Shown here in pieces: positions 23,701 through 33,800 of a DNA stretch of 64,000 nucleotides. The notes beneath the pieces are model-generated. The model searched no databases and had not been told where the DNA came from. It saw only the letters and a list, made by a program, of their open reading frames with translations. The first letter of the stretch is position 1. Each line of letters starts with the position of its first letter. Source of the stretch: Klebsormidium nitens (Eukaryota > Streptophyta > Klebsormidiophyceae > Klebsormidiales > Klebsormidiaceae); NCBI GenBank assembly GCA_000708835.1, contig DF237403.1, positions 1-64,000 on the forward strand, given 5' to 3'. The position numbers and the translations under genes are program-made.

Positions 23701-24370
23701 TAATTGTTGAAGAACTCGCTCTCAGTAACGTACAACCAGAAGTCCTGCAGACAAAAAGCTTGATCAGACTGCGGCATCGTTGTAAGTAGAAACGAACTGG
23801 CTCTCAGAAGCATACAACCTGAAGTCCTGCAGATTCAAAGGAGGGACAAATCTTAGGAATTGCACGCTTGTCCATGATTGAGCCCAACATGTGGCAGCAA
23901 TAGGAGTTCGAGAGAGGTAATCTGGACAAAGTCAAATCGTGACATAATATCACAGCGACGTCGGAAAGTTCACGTGATCGATGCAGATCTTGACAGAGAA
24001 ACGATTTACCTTAAATTTTGGACAACTAGAGCTTTCACTAGGCTGACAAGATCTTTCACAATCACATTCAAATTAACAGGAAGCTCTTGACTTTGATCAC
24101 AAATCTGGAAAAAATGCAGCATGACAAGATAGTGACAAGCAATGCCGGTAACAGCAAACGTAAGGAGCGCACCACTTTCTCTCCCTTGCTGAAGAGGTTG
24201 CTTGTGAGCTTTGCAGGATCCGCGGACTTCTTCGGTGCCATGAATTGTTGTGCTACAAAGTAGATGACGATGTACGTCATGATCTTCTGCAACCACCCTC
24301 CGCCTTGCTGCTGCGGCTGTGCAGGGCCTGCCCCTCCGGCCGTAGCTACTTGGGCTTGAGGTGGCGCCAT
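17761..24370 (-). CDS. CLPTM1: CLPTM1 (cleft lip and palate transmembrane protein 1) family, ER membrane
   Basis: Ten exons on the minus strand: 24370-24176, 23744-23598, 23318-23204, 22867-22549, 22148-21875, 21526-21433, 20601-20411, 19512-19293, 18739-18572, 18044-17761; 668 residues, the length of animal CLPTM1. Matching blocks in order: FMAPKKSADPAKLTSNLF near the N-terminus after a hydrophobic segment, DFWLYVTESEFF, NNGSLWGHAFFARSGY, NVTINLVEDH, FEPESGNFFPTVFINDFW, SMFHTVFDFLAFKNDIQFW, LLDNETSWM, YLSYSLFPLVGGYAVWSL, GFIMMTPQLFINYKLKSVAH, LPWRQMTYKFLNTIIDDLF and VDKKRVNEFGFGGEE. The family has several C-terminal membrane spans; human relatives act in ER receptor trafficking and lipid scrambling. 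The central Asp/Glu-rich insert in exon 4 looks disordered. Intron 2 uses a GC donor (GAG|GCAAGC), supported by the phase. The exon 1 donor (AAA|GTGGTG) is weak. Exons 2, 5, 7 and 8 have decayed copies of their edges in the flanking introns. Confidence 0.95.
19512..19850 (-). repeat. copies of CLPTM1 exon 8 start (about 157 bp period)
   Basis: Reading on the minus strand, the true exon 8 begins at 19512 (GTCGGTCGGTGGGGC after TGCAG). Close copies begin at 19670, with the acceptor kept and CTGGTGTTCAAGGACAAG retained, and near 19827, where the acceptor CAG has become CAC. Offsets are 158 and about 157. All lie in intron 7, upstream of the exon in transcript order. Confidence 0.88.
20251..20722 (-). 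repeat. copies of both edges of CLPTM1 exon 7
   Basis: The exon 7 start (20601) is repeated at 20720, offset 119, with CATCATCGACTTGTTGTTGCG and the intron part GCGGAAACAAGGCAGCCGGG nearly unchanged. The exon 7 end with its donor (20411) is repeated at 20256, offset 155, with CTCACCGAGATGTCCATGGC identical. One exon is thus flanked by duplications on both sides. Confidence 0.9.
22148..22290 (-). repeat. copy of CLPTM1 exon 5 start (offset 135)
   Basis: The minus-strand copy beginning at 22283 reads YPEGGDPAHLMGLLDFENES, against YPKGGVPAHLTGLLDFEPES in the true exon starting at 22148. It then diverges. Both keep a good acceptor (TGCAG). Confidence 0.88.
23726..23830 (-). repeat. short copy of CLPTM1 exon 2 start (offset 82)
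   Basis: CTGCAGGACTTC.GGTTGTA followed by CTGAGAGC occurs at the true exon start (23744) and again at 23826 in the preceding intron. The copy reads DFRLYASES, against DFWLYVTES. Confidence 0.75.
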
Positions 24371-24878
24371 GGCGCTCCAATTGCGAGCCGATTGTGTGCT
24401 CAGAACGAAGCGCCCTGATGAAAGTTGTCCAACAACATTCTAGAACCTCGCACCTGCTGCCTCTGCACACAGCCGGTCTGCATATGACTCTGAGGCTTTG
24501 TTTGACTCGGCGCTCTCAGCTCGCGCGCGCTGTTTCTTTTCAGTGTCATTATCCAAGAGGGGGTTCGGTATTTCAGGTTTGCATTTAGGTTTAAAACCTA
24601 GTCGAAAGAAGCCTTTGAAGTCCCGAAGGTTAGCCAAGTCGCCCTAAACCTAACCTCGCCCGCTCACCCCAACTGTTATTGATAGATTGTTTGATGCGCG
24701 GCGCGCGCGAACATCGTGCTAGTCTGCAATGCAGCTCTGCTCAGCTCTGCTGAGTCCTCGTTCAATTTCAAATCAGTCGGGGAGCAAGGGGGAAGCGTCT
24801 GAAGCGTGCCTCGCATTCTGAGTGCACAAACCAGTCTTTGCCTGACGTTTAAGCGTCAAGGTCGTCTTTAAAGGAACA
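24371..24878. promoter_or_regulatory. 508-bp divergent promoter between CLPTM1 and the LysM gene
   Basis: The start codons of two divergently transcribed genes lie 508 bp apart, so both promoters and 5' UTRs must fit here. Visible elements are a CCCTAAACCTAACC box at 24642-24656, similar to a telo-box, and a GCGCGGCGCGCGCG tract near 24697. No clear TATA box is seen on either side. Shared regulation is possible but not shown. Confidence 0.55.
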
Positions 24879-26467
24879 ATGGCGAGCGCTGCGGCAGGCC
24901 AGTCACCGGCGGAGAAGAAGGGGGCCAAGGCCGATGCAAACAACAATGAGATGATTGCAAAGGCTGCAGGCGTCGTCATTGCTGCAGGCATAGGCCTGAC
25001 GCTTTTGAAAGCAGGTTAGGAATCTTACCAACAGAGCCTACTGGGAGTGGCGCTCGCTGCCACTTGTGCAGCATTCGCTTGGTGCCACATTCTCTTCCAC
25101 GCAAGGCATGCAGGCAAAGAGCTCCACTTACATTCCGAGTGCATTGCAAGTGCTAATTTCCAAGTTTGATTTTGCTGAACTGATTGGATGCTCTTCGTTC
25201 CCTTTACCATTCCAGGCCGCAAGAAGAAGGTGAACAATGAGGTCGTCATTGACACACCCGACATTGATGACAGCAAGTCACAAGCAGCAGATCTGGCGTC
25301 GGAGGCTGAACACAAGACCAAAGGCTTCTTCGGCAGGGTGGAGAAGAAGGTGAACCATGCTGGCTCCCGGGCGGAAGATGGCGCCAAGCAGGGGCAGAGA
25401 GATGCAAAAGGTGCGCCGGCTTGATTGGTTGCCCCGGGTTCTGTTTGCAACTTCTAGCGCTCTCGACGTCGCAACTTCTACATCTTGAAAGTCCCTGGAG
25501 TAATGAATATCATTCCTGTAGCACTAGTTTAGGCTATATTTCGACTTTGTTACAAATCCAAGACGTTGCTCAATCACTCGGTCAATGTGGGGGCGGCCAC
25601 AGTGTTGCCACGTAATGCACAGAAGCCATTCGCTCATCCAGTGTATGAATCGAATGGGAGCAAACAAAGCGACAGCTAAAAATGTGGGTCTATGCACATT
25701 TCACCTGCTCTCCCTTTTGCCGCAGCCAATGCTGACAAGGCCTCCCACGAGTTGAAGAAGGTGGGGCATGAGGTCAAGGAGTCAGCTGACAATGCTGCGA
25801 AGAAGACCGGTGGATTCTTCAGCAGGAAGTCCCATGAGGCAGCGGATCAAGTCAAGAGTGCTACTCCTACTCTGAAGGTAAAAACTGGCGCATCTATGTC
25901 CCAGCAGATATTTCTGAGATGATCATCGGACAGTTCCCTGCACACTGCTGAGCAAGAGCTCGGTTGTAATGCAATTGTCAGACTGCGCAAAATTAAAAAA
26001 GTATGGTTGGCAATTCACTGAAGTCTGTGAACAATCTGCCTGCATTGATTGTTTGCTCTCGATGGTATTTCATTGCCCCTTTGCTTTCACAGGCCAAAGG
26101 CACCAAGGCCAGATTGTACCCGCCCAACTTCTTATGCATTCTCCTTTCTGTGCTTTTAGACGCACACCATCAGGCAAGGCGACACCCTCTGGGGGCTCAG
26201 CAGGGCGTATGGGGTAAGGAAATAAATATCATCAGTAGCATAGTTATGCGGCCTTGTCAACTATATGAAGCTGCTAGACTTTCTTGCTTTGCAAGTTGTT
26301 GAAGCTCTGCAGTATCATTGCAAAGAAGCCATGAGGGAAGATGACTATCTTTATTGACCTTTACCATCATTCTGCAGGTTGCTGTGGAGGACATCAAGAA
26401 GGACAATTTCCTCGCGTCAAGCAACCTGGTTCCAGGTCAGACTCTGTCTATCCGAGTGAGGAAATAG
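24879..26467 (+). CDS. small protein: membrane helix + Lys/Ala-rich LEA-like region + C-terminal LysM
   Basis: Five exons: 24879-25014, 25216-25410, 25726-25877, 26160-26213, 26378-26467; 208 residues. Residues about 26-44 (IAKAAGVVIAAGIGLTLL) are a hydrophobic helix followed by RKKK, suggesting a membrane anchor with a basic stop signal. Residues about 60-160 are rich in Lys, Ala, Glu and Asp with Gly-Phe-Phe motifs that repeat (TKGFFGRVEKK and KTGGFFSRKSHE), resembling amphipathic LEA-type helices. Exons 4 and 5 encode a LysM domain (HTIRQGDTLWGLSRAYG, then VEDIKKDN...SNLVPGQTL), split by an intron at its centre. LysM binds peptidoglycan, chitin or related N-acetylglucosamine glycans. I know no named family with this order. 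A possible microexon near 26094 (after TTTCACAG) was left out because phase works without it. Secreted or organelle-lumen location is inference. Confidence 0.8.
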
Positions 26468-27412
26468 AGAGCTGCCAACTTTACTTTTTAGTTGCTCCCT
26501 CTGGAAATCTTAGAAAACCACGTAGCTTTGTCTGGTAGTACATGGAAGAATATTCTTGCAACTGCAGAGGCAATGAGGGAGGCTACCAATTAGCAAAGAG
26601 CAGGCAATTCAGAGCACTTAGCATGTGAACCTCTTAAGAAGTGAGCTACTGACTAAAAAGATCGTGCCTCATTGTGTGAGGCGTGACTAGTATTGGCAAT
26701 CTTACGCGCGTTTCGAGAGTGATTGGATGCAGAGTCAGTTTTGCAAGGGCCAACTAAATAGGTGCCGGAGCAGAATTTGCAAGCAACATTGGCAACGGCA
26801 CTAAAGTGAGGTTCCAAGCAACATCGTGGGGCCTTGCGCTGGCAGTTTTTTGCCACCTTGAAGGCGTCCACTTGCAAGTGGGTGTCACACGTTGAGTCAT
26901 GGTACTAGACTCGATCACGAAAATTTGTCATACTGCAAATTTTAGTCTGATTCATGCATAGGGGAACGTGGTGACGGAAGTATGCACATGCATGCACAAT
27001 GGTTCATGCGCACCCATAGACTGTGTAGATAGCGTTTTGAAACCGCTTGCCGCCCCATGACGGCCCGCTATACGTAGAAAGAAATAAATAGATACCCGGG
27101 CGCGCACATTTGACGAGCTATGAATAACATATACGTCAATGCCGTGTCTAACGTACCACACGCCGATCCTAATGTGTATGCCAATATCCTTTAAACATAG
27201 TGTCGGATATGACCACGAAACGCGTCCATGTGCTATAGTTAGTCTGGCCTTTATGCATATGATTGCATGTTATTGGCAACCCGGCATGAACTGCATGCGT
27301 GAATACGGGGTCTTGGCAGTATGCAGTTTGACAGTCTAGCACTGAGCGAATGGGTTAGCTGCGGAGTTAACTGCGTGTACCATTGAATCTGACAACGGCC
27401 AGACCTACTCGA
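26468..27412. other. intergenic region
   Basis: It lies between the 3' ends of the LysM gene and the alpha/beta hydrolase gene, which converge. No supported exon. The second half (about 26950-27340) is rich in TGCATG and TATA-like words, as in other gene-free parts of the window. Confidence 0.5.
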
Positions 27413-29698
27413 TCAATCACTTGACTCTATGAAGCTGCACACAATCTGCTGCAAATCTTCCCTATGTCTTGAGTATCGGTGATCAGCCCCCTCGACAAGA
27501 ACGAGCGCATGGTTTGCGATGACCTTATCAAAGGACCTGCCATCGTCTACGGGTATGGTTTCGTCCGCAGTTCCGTGCACGGTCAACACACGAACGTTTT
27601 TCTGAATCGTTCGAGCTGCTTTTTCTATGCTGATGCACAGTCGTTCTTCTAGACTCTTCTTGGTTACCCGGTAATTTACGGCACCTGCAACAAAGAGGAC
27701 GGGTTGTGCTCGAGGTCGAACTGGAGCTTGTATTCATTGGCGATGGGCTCTGCACGAGCTATAGATTGCTCAGCACAGACATGACGAGCAAGTGAGTCTC
27801 CTACTCGATCGAGTATCTTCCGAAATCTCGTGAGACTCGCCAACGGACAGGTCTGCAGTAAGGCCGTGATTGGGGCACAGATCATAGCGCCCTTTTGCTA
27901 GAGAGGTGCGCATTTCATTCGCAAGCCATACTCTATTTAAGAGGCAATCACCCCACCTCTCATCCTAAACTGTGTTCGAGGGTCAAAGCAGACATGTCAT
28001 TGGAAAGAGGATCCGCTTTGTGGTCTTGCGTGCTTCCACCATTTGGACCGCTACGTCCATATAACATTGAATCCATCGACTCAACAAGTGGTGCCAGGCA
28101 GCATCGGATACCGATAACATGCAGAGATGTTTGTGATTCGCCTCCTATACTACGTGGAAGACACAAAGCCTTTTGACTGATCGCGCCTGATTGAAACAAC
28201 GAGGGGGTTGCCGCAAAACCTGGCAAAGAAAGCCACCGGAAAGGGATGCTGATGGAAGGAAAAACTCACCCTGTGAATCCTTGACGTCCCAATAACCATG
28301 TTCCGCAATTGCTGCCAGGCCCTCTTTCCCGAACCGTTCTTCCACTCCTCGAGACAGGTCGAACCTTCCGGAAACATTCACGACAATTGGGACGTCCCCG
28401 TACTTGGCAGCATATAGAATGACGACGTCACCGCCTGAATAAGACAGTCATGCAGTAAGACTTTGCGAGTTGGACCATGTACAGACTTTGCGAGTTTTGT
28501 ACCATGTACAGTCACACACACAGTCGAACTAGGACAGGTTAGTTGTCGCGAGAGTCTTGAATTTAGCTCAAGGTTGACACGTACTGCTGTACTGTACCCA
28601 AGTAATTGCTTGTGGAAGGCATCTTGTGAAGTGTGACTGTGCTTCATTCTAGAACGAAAACGAACTGGGGTAGGGACCTTGAGAAAGTAAAAGGAGGAAA
28701 CGGAAAGGACGGCATCTTGACCTTGAATCTAGTCTGTGCAATCCTTTGTTTTTCCTTTGCATTCGACTTTTACAAACCAGAATCTGTCGCTCACTTTCAA
28801 CAGGCCAGTCCAGAAGGAACTGACGTATATCATTTGCAGTGCTGTTTCTTTGTAATTCGTTGTGGGCAAAACACAGGGAAACGGCAGTTTTCTTGATCTT
28901 TTCCTGATGCTTGTTGCAACTCGTGCAATTTTTACGTCTGAATCACCTTTGCTGTGGCCAAGGACGGCTTTGACAGACCGCTTCTTGACCCCACGTACGA
29001 ATCCAACAACTGAGCGTAGATCTTCCACCTCCTTCCAGTAATTCCCAAACTCAAACTCGCCTCCACTTTCCCCGTTGCCACTGCAGTCAACACACCAGTT
29101 GGCTCTTAGTAACGTTCTCTACAGCACACTACTAAACAATACTATAAGCAGAAGGAAAGAGCAGGACATCTTCAGAGCCAAGCACATGTCACCGACAATG
29201 ACAGAAATTCCATCTGACATTGTCATCAGGAAGGATGGTTCTTCAAAGTGTTTCAGCTTCACTTTGAATAGACTACGCGGTCTGCGCGGTAGGAAAGGTG
29301 CTGAGGATATAGCAGAAGGAGCAGGTTGAACATCATCATGGAGTAGAGTCCTTTGTGGACAAAGACTCTAGGGTGCTTTCTCCTGACTCTTTCAGGCTTG
29401 GATATGATGCCTTTGGATGCTTATTTAAGCTGCATAAGGCTGTCAAAGCAAATCTTAAAGTTCATCCCGCAGTCACAGATTCTCCTCACCTGAAGTCAAA
29501 GCGGAGGACCCCGAACCCCGCTTCCACGAGTCCAGGTACAATTGTCTGAAGGGTACTGCTTCGCTTAGAGGAGAGGAAGCCGTGGCAGAGAATGACCACA
29601 TCTCCATCTGGGGGCCCTTCCAGCACTCCAGCCAGCTTCTCATCTTCCTTGTTTGCAATCTCGATCACCTCTGCATTCGTGCAAGCCAGATCGATCAT
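27413..29698 (-). CDS. alpha/beta hydrolase (serine aminopeptidase S33-like)
   Basis: Four exons on the minus strand: 29698-29490, 29080-28947, 28434-28270, 27684-27413; 259 residues. The fold is clear: oxyanion-hole LCHGF, the strand GVLRFDFSGNGESGG, nucleophile elbow GHSKGG with Ser113, acid Asp210 in VHGTADETIP, and His238 in EGADHRY. These make a complete Ser-Asp-His triad, so an active enzyme is expected. The closest relatives I recognise are plant alpha/beta hydrolases with the same DFxGNGES and YRVT(K/E)ESL blocks, whose substrates are mostly unknown. No signal peptide or transit peptide is evident, so a cytosolic enzyme is likely. All introns are GT-AG. Confidence 0.92.
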
Positions 29699-30887
29699 CC
29701 TCAGGATAAATCTGTTCTCAAACTCAAGCTGAGAGCATCACCACAGCTTGCATGGAATCAGTTACATATCAGCAATTCTGGATCATCCAAGATGACAGGA
29801 GGGAAGCTGAAAACTTGCAATGGGATTGGGGGCCCCTCCCTTGCACTTCCTGTTTGGGACGACCGAACTCACCCCAGCTGATATTCAACTTCCTGTGGTT
29901 CTACGATCAGAGACGGTGCATCTGCAGCTGGTGCTCAATCCACAAGACTATCCTTCAGCATTCAGGTCTTTGGTGAGTCAAAGCGCCTCCAGTCTGCTGA
30001 CCTTGATTAATAGATGATGATTCCATTCCTGCAGATGCCTTTGACTGCAGTCCCTTCACATCAGTACTCTGTGACCTCCGCTTCCGCAGCTCAGCTTGCA
30101 AACCAACAAGAGATCGTCTCGGAACGTGACACCCGCGGACTCCCTTCGTTGAACAAAGCTCTCTCCAAAGTAAACAGATCTTGCCACTTCTTCCGCATAC
30201 AATCTGAGCTCTACTAGATTGACCATTTGAAGGAACACAAGCTACATTTTGCAAGAGAGTGAAGCTGAGTGCTGAAGTACAAGCTGCGCTGCTCGCGTGA
30301 ATCATGCTCATCCAGCACTTCCTAGAACAGGACTAGGTAAGCAATTTGGAGCTGGCAAAGAGGACCTGCCTGTCGATTTGAGTGCCTGTCATGCAATCTG
30401 CTAGCTTGCATCTGCTGCCAGCTGTGTTCTGTGCACGACTTTTTTGATCTCGAATAAATTTGAAATTTGGAGAATAAAGACTCGACGGTCCTTTGGCACG
30501 GGCTGCCGGTTCTCAGTGAGATGGGCGAGAAACACCCGAGGATATTGACCGCCTCGAGAGACGTTTCTTGATTGCACGGGAGCACTTCTGGGAGAATTTT
30601 GCAGCTCAACGACCGAGGAGACTCGAGAGTGTGGAGAAAGCTGACAAGCTGACAGTGAGAGTCAGATGCAAGGAGCAAGGTGCAAATTACTAGTAGTCAA
30701 ATTGTTTTCCTGAGCGAAGAAGAGCACTGAGCAGCTTGTGAACAGCTTTCATTGTCAAGAGATCTCCGCAAGCCTGAGCATATTTGGCTATCAGCAGGTG
30801 CGCCAGCTTGAAGTCCTTCGAGCTGAGCCCATTGAGCCCCGTTTTGCTGGGCCCTTGCTTGGCAGATTAGGAAGGCGCTTTTGAGGA
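29699..30887. other. region between divergent hydrolase and LptB-like genes
   Basis: The two flanking genes are transcribed away from each other, so both promoters lie here. Open frames on both strands (for example minus 29955-30311 and 30322-30678) overlap and show no family motif. I call no gene. Confidence 0.5.
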
Positions 30888-33800
30888 ATGGTTTCATTGG
30901 GCAGCTTCAAGCAGCAGAGCAATGCATTTCAGCACTTGCCACTGACTGGTGTTGCTGGCTCCTGTGTCAGAACGCTGCCAATTGTGAAGGTGCCCCCTTG
31001 TCAAAGAACACGTTATGAAAGCATCAGGCAGCAGTGTGTTATGCTCAATGCGAGAACCAGGTCCAAATTTGCTGGAACAGGGGGTGCATTGCAGAACCAT
31101 CACAAGCAATGCCTCATGGAGCAAATCTCTGCACTGACGGCCCATGTGCCGACCAGTCCAAAAAGCCATGCACCTCTCAATACTAGCATCAGCACTCTGG
31201 TTGGCATCAACCCATTCACATGCCAAAGTTTCAGCAGGCGAGCTAGCGATAGATCTGCGAGGCCATCAAAACTCCTGCTTGGTAGATGCTGTGATCCAAG
31301 AACCCAGCGAGGAAGCAATCTTCGCTGCATGATGGATGAACCCAAAACCCAGCCCAACGAAGAGCCCACGCCTTCTTTGGTCGCCCGCTTCTTCAGATTG
31401 TTTTCCAGGAAACAGCAGGCAGGCTCTCCATCTCAAGAAAGCAGCCTTAAAAGTGTGAGCACGGAAGGCCAATTTCAGAAGGATTGCTATCCATGTGTAT
31501 GATTTGATTATCCAAAAAACAAATCAAAGTTTCTGTGTTGAGTGGATGTGTTTTCCCGCAGGAGAGACCAGAGCTGCTTGCGAGAAGGCACTGAGCTTGA
31601 TCCTAACACATACTATTGAGAGAGTGGTCCTCTTTTGCTTGTTGTATCACTCTTTTAATGTTTGGCCAGTTTCTCTTTTTCTTGTGTATCACGGCACACA
31701 AGCTACACCAACTGCTTTGAAGGTGGACAGGACGCCAGTCCTTGCCGAATGATATGGCTTCAGAAAAACGTCTTCTTTTCAGGAAACTATTGCATTGGGG
31801 ATGATACAAACACTACGATTGTATGCAGGAGCTTCGTGCTGGCCCTTTTGAGATCCACCTCCGAGACGTCAGCAGAGTGTATGGGAAGCGAGCTGTCGTG
31901 GATGGGGTCAACCTGAACGTGAAGCAGGGCGAAGTGGTGAGAGTTTCCTTTCTATTCCAGTAGATATGAAGGTCTGAGGGACTTGAAAGCTGGACTCTCT
32001 TCACAACCTTCATGATCACACTTGGAAGGTTTTCCGCTACGTTGCTGCTGATAGCTGATAGAGCCACGCCAGAAGATAAGACCTAGGACGGACTGAGGAG
32101 CCGTTGCCAGACTGCAAAAAGAAGGCCAAGCGACCTTTTCTCAATCGGGATCCCTCTGCCTTTGTTCTCTGCTATCACGCAGAGAACACTGGGGCCTGTG
32201 CTTGGTCCATTTTGGTCGATGTAGCCTTCTCCGTCTGGACCCAAAGTCCATCCGGATCGCGGATCCAGGTTCAAAGATTGGCTCTACAGGGTACTCCGAA
32301 CACTTGGAAAGAGACTCGGACAGTTTTTGGAAGGCCCAATTCCGAACGGTACTCATATGGTCTGCTGACAACTCTCAACAATCCTCCGAGCAACTCAAGA
32401 CGATTTTCAGACGTCCTTTTCGAAGCAATTTGGTCGATATGACGGCGTCTCAGGACTATATCGATAATGCGGATACCCGTTCAGCAGAGCCTGTCTTCTG
32501 CCTTTTTTCAGGTCGGGCTGCTAGGTCCGAACGGCGCGGGCAAGAGCACCACGTTCAACATCACGGTGGGGCGGGAGCGCCCGTCTCAAGGCTGCGTGCT
32601 GCTGAATGGGCGGGACATCACCGCTCTGCCGCTGGCCGCACGAGCCAGGCTCGGAGTCGGCTACCTGACACAGGTCCGTAATCTTGCCAGAGACCGTGAC
32701 CGTGGTCGAATCGCCGTCGAATCGCTTTGCGTGATAAAGCATGGAGGGAGTAATTTTCGGAGGAAGTGACTTCGTTCATCTACAACGTACAACTTTGCTC
32801 AAGAAAGTGTTATCGAATCTGTTCGAAGTGTCTCACACAAGACCGCAGAGGTTGTCTCTACAGGGGCCACATGGAGCCCCATGTGACGTTGTTTGATGTC
32901 GACTTCTCGAAGCTTTCATCGCGCCCCTTGAAAGTGGCCGCTGATCGCAGGCTGGGAGTGCTCTTCATGATTGATCTCGAGTTTTCGATTTCTCGAGGCC
33001 TGTCGCGAAGTCCTCTGTACGAAGAATAGCGTGTCGGCAACTCGCTTTGAGAAAACCAATTAAGAACGAGCGAAATCTTTCAGTATAGGAAAACAATCAT
33101 CGGGAGATATCTCGACCCCCCGAATCGTTCATAAAGCTAAGGGCTTGGGCTGTGTGGTTCAGCTCGTTGGCTTCTTTCATGCATGTTTCTTGTTGTTGTG
33201 CTTTTGAAGGCTCAGGCTTTCCGTTATCAGTCATGACTCATCCACCGTTGGCAGATGCTTTCCGCGCACTTTTAGCCGTTGGCATTCTAGCAGACGAGGA
33301 TTCTGACTCTTGACAAGGCCCGCCCTACTTATGGGCAACTTTGTTGCCTCTCTGGAAACCTTCACGTTCTGCAATGAGGGCGCTTTTCACGGCCAACGAT
33401 CCGTTATCACCCATTGCACTCCGGACCTTCCTTTTTAATCATCGCCGTTTGTCTTGCCTCTTTTTACTTTTCCATCCTCTTTGCGTGAGCCCAGTACGTC
33501 CACTCCTAGAAGCAAATTCATTACATCTTCCCTGTCGATCTTTACCAATTGTCAAATTTTCGTAGTTCTTCCATTTCCCCACATCACCTTGCCGGCCCGC
33601 TATGTGCTCTTCCGCTCTCGTGCCAGGCCCCTCCTTACTCAAAATCAACACTCCTTTTGCAGGAGCCCAGCGTGTTTCGGGGCCTCGTTTCGTCCCTGCT
33701 TGTCCAATTCATATACCAGCTTACACTGAATTCCGCCAATTAATCATTTCGTCTCTTCCCTCCCCCGGCGCCCATCGAAGTCAAAGGCTCCATGAGGCTC

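Noticed and set aside
24440-24637. 65-codon minus-strand frame directly upstream of CLPTM1
   Set aside because: Short, no family motif, not in frame with the CLPTM1 start, and it overlaps the divergent promoter; most likely 5' UTR sequence.
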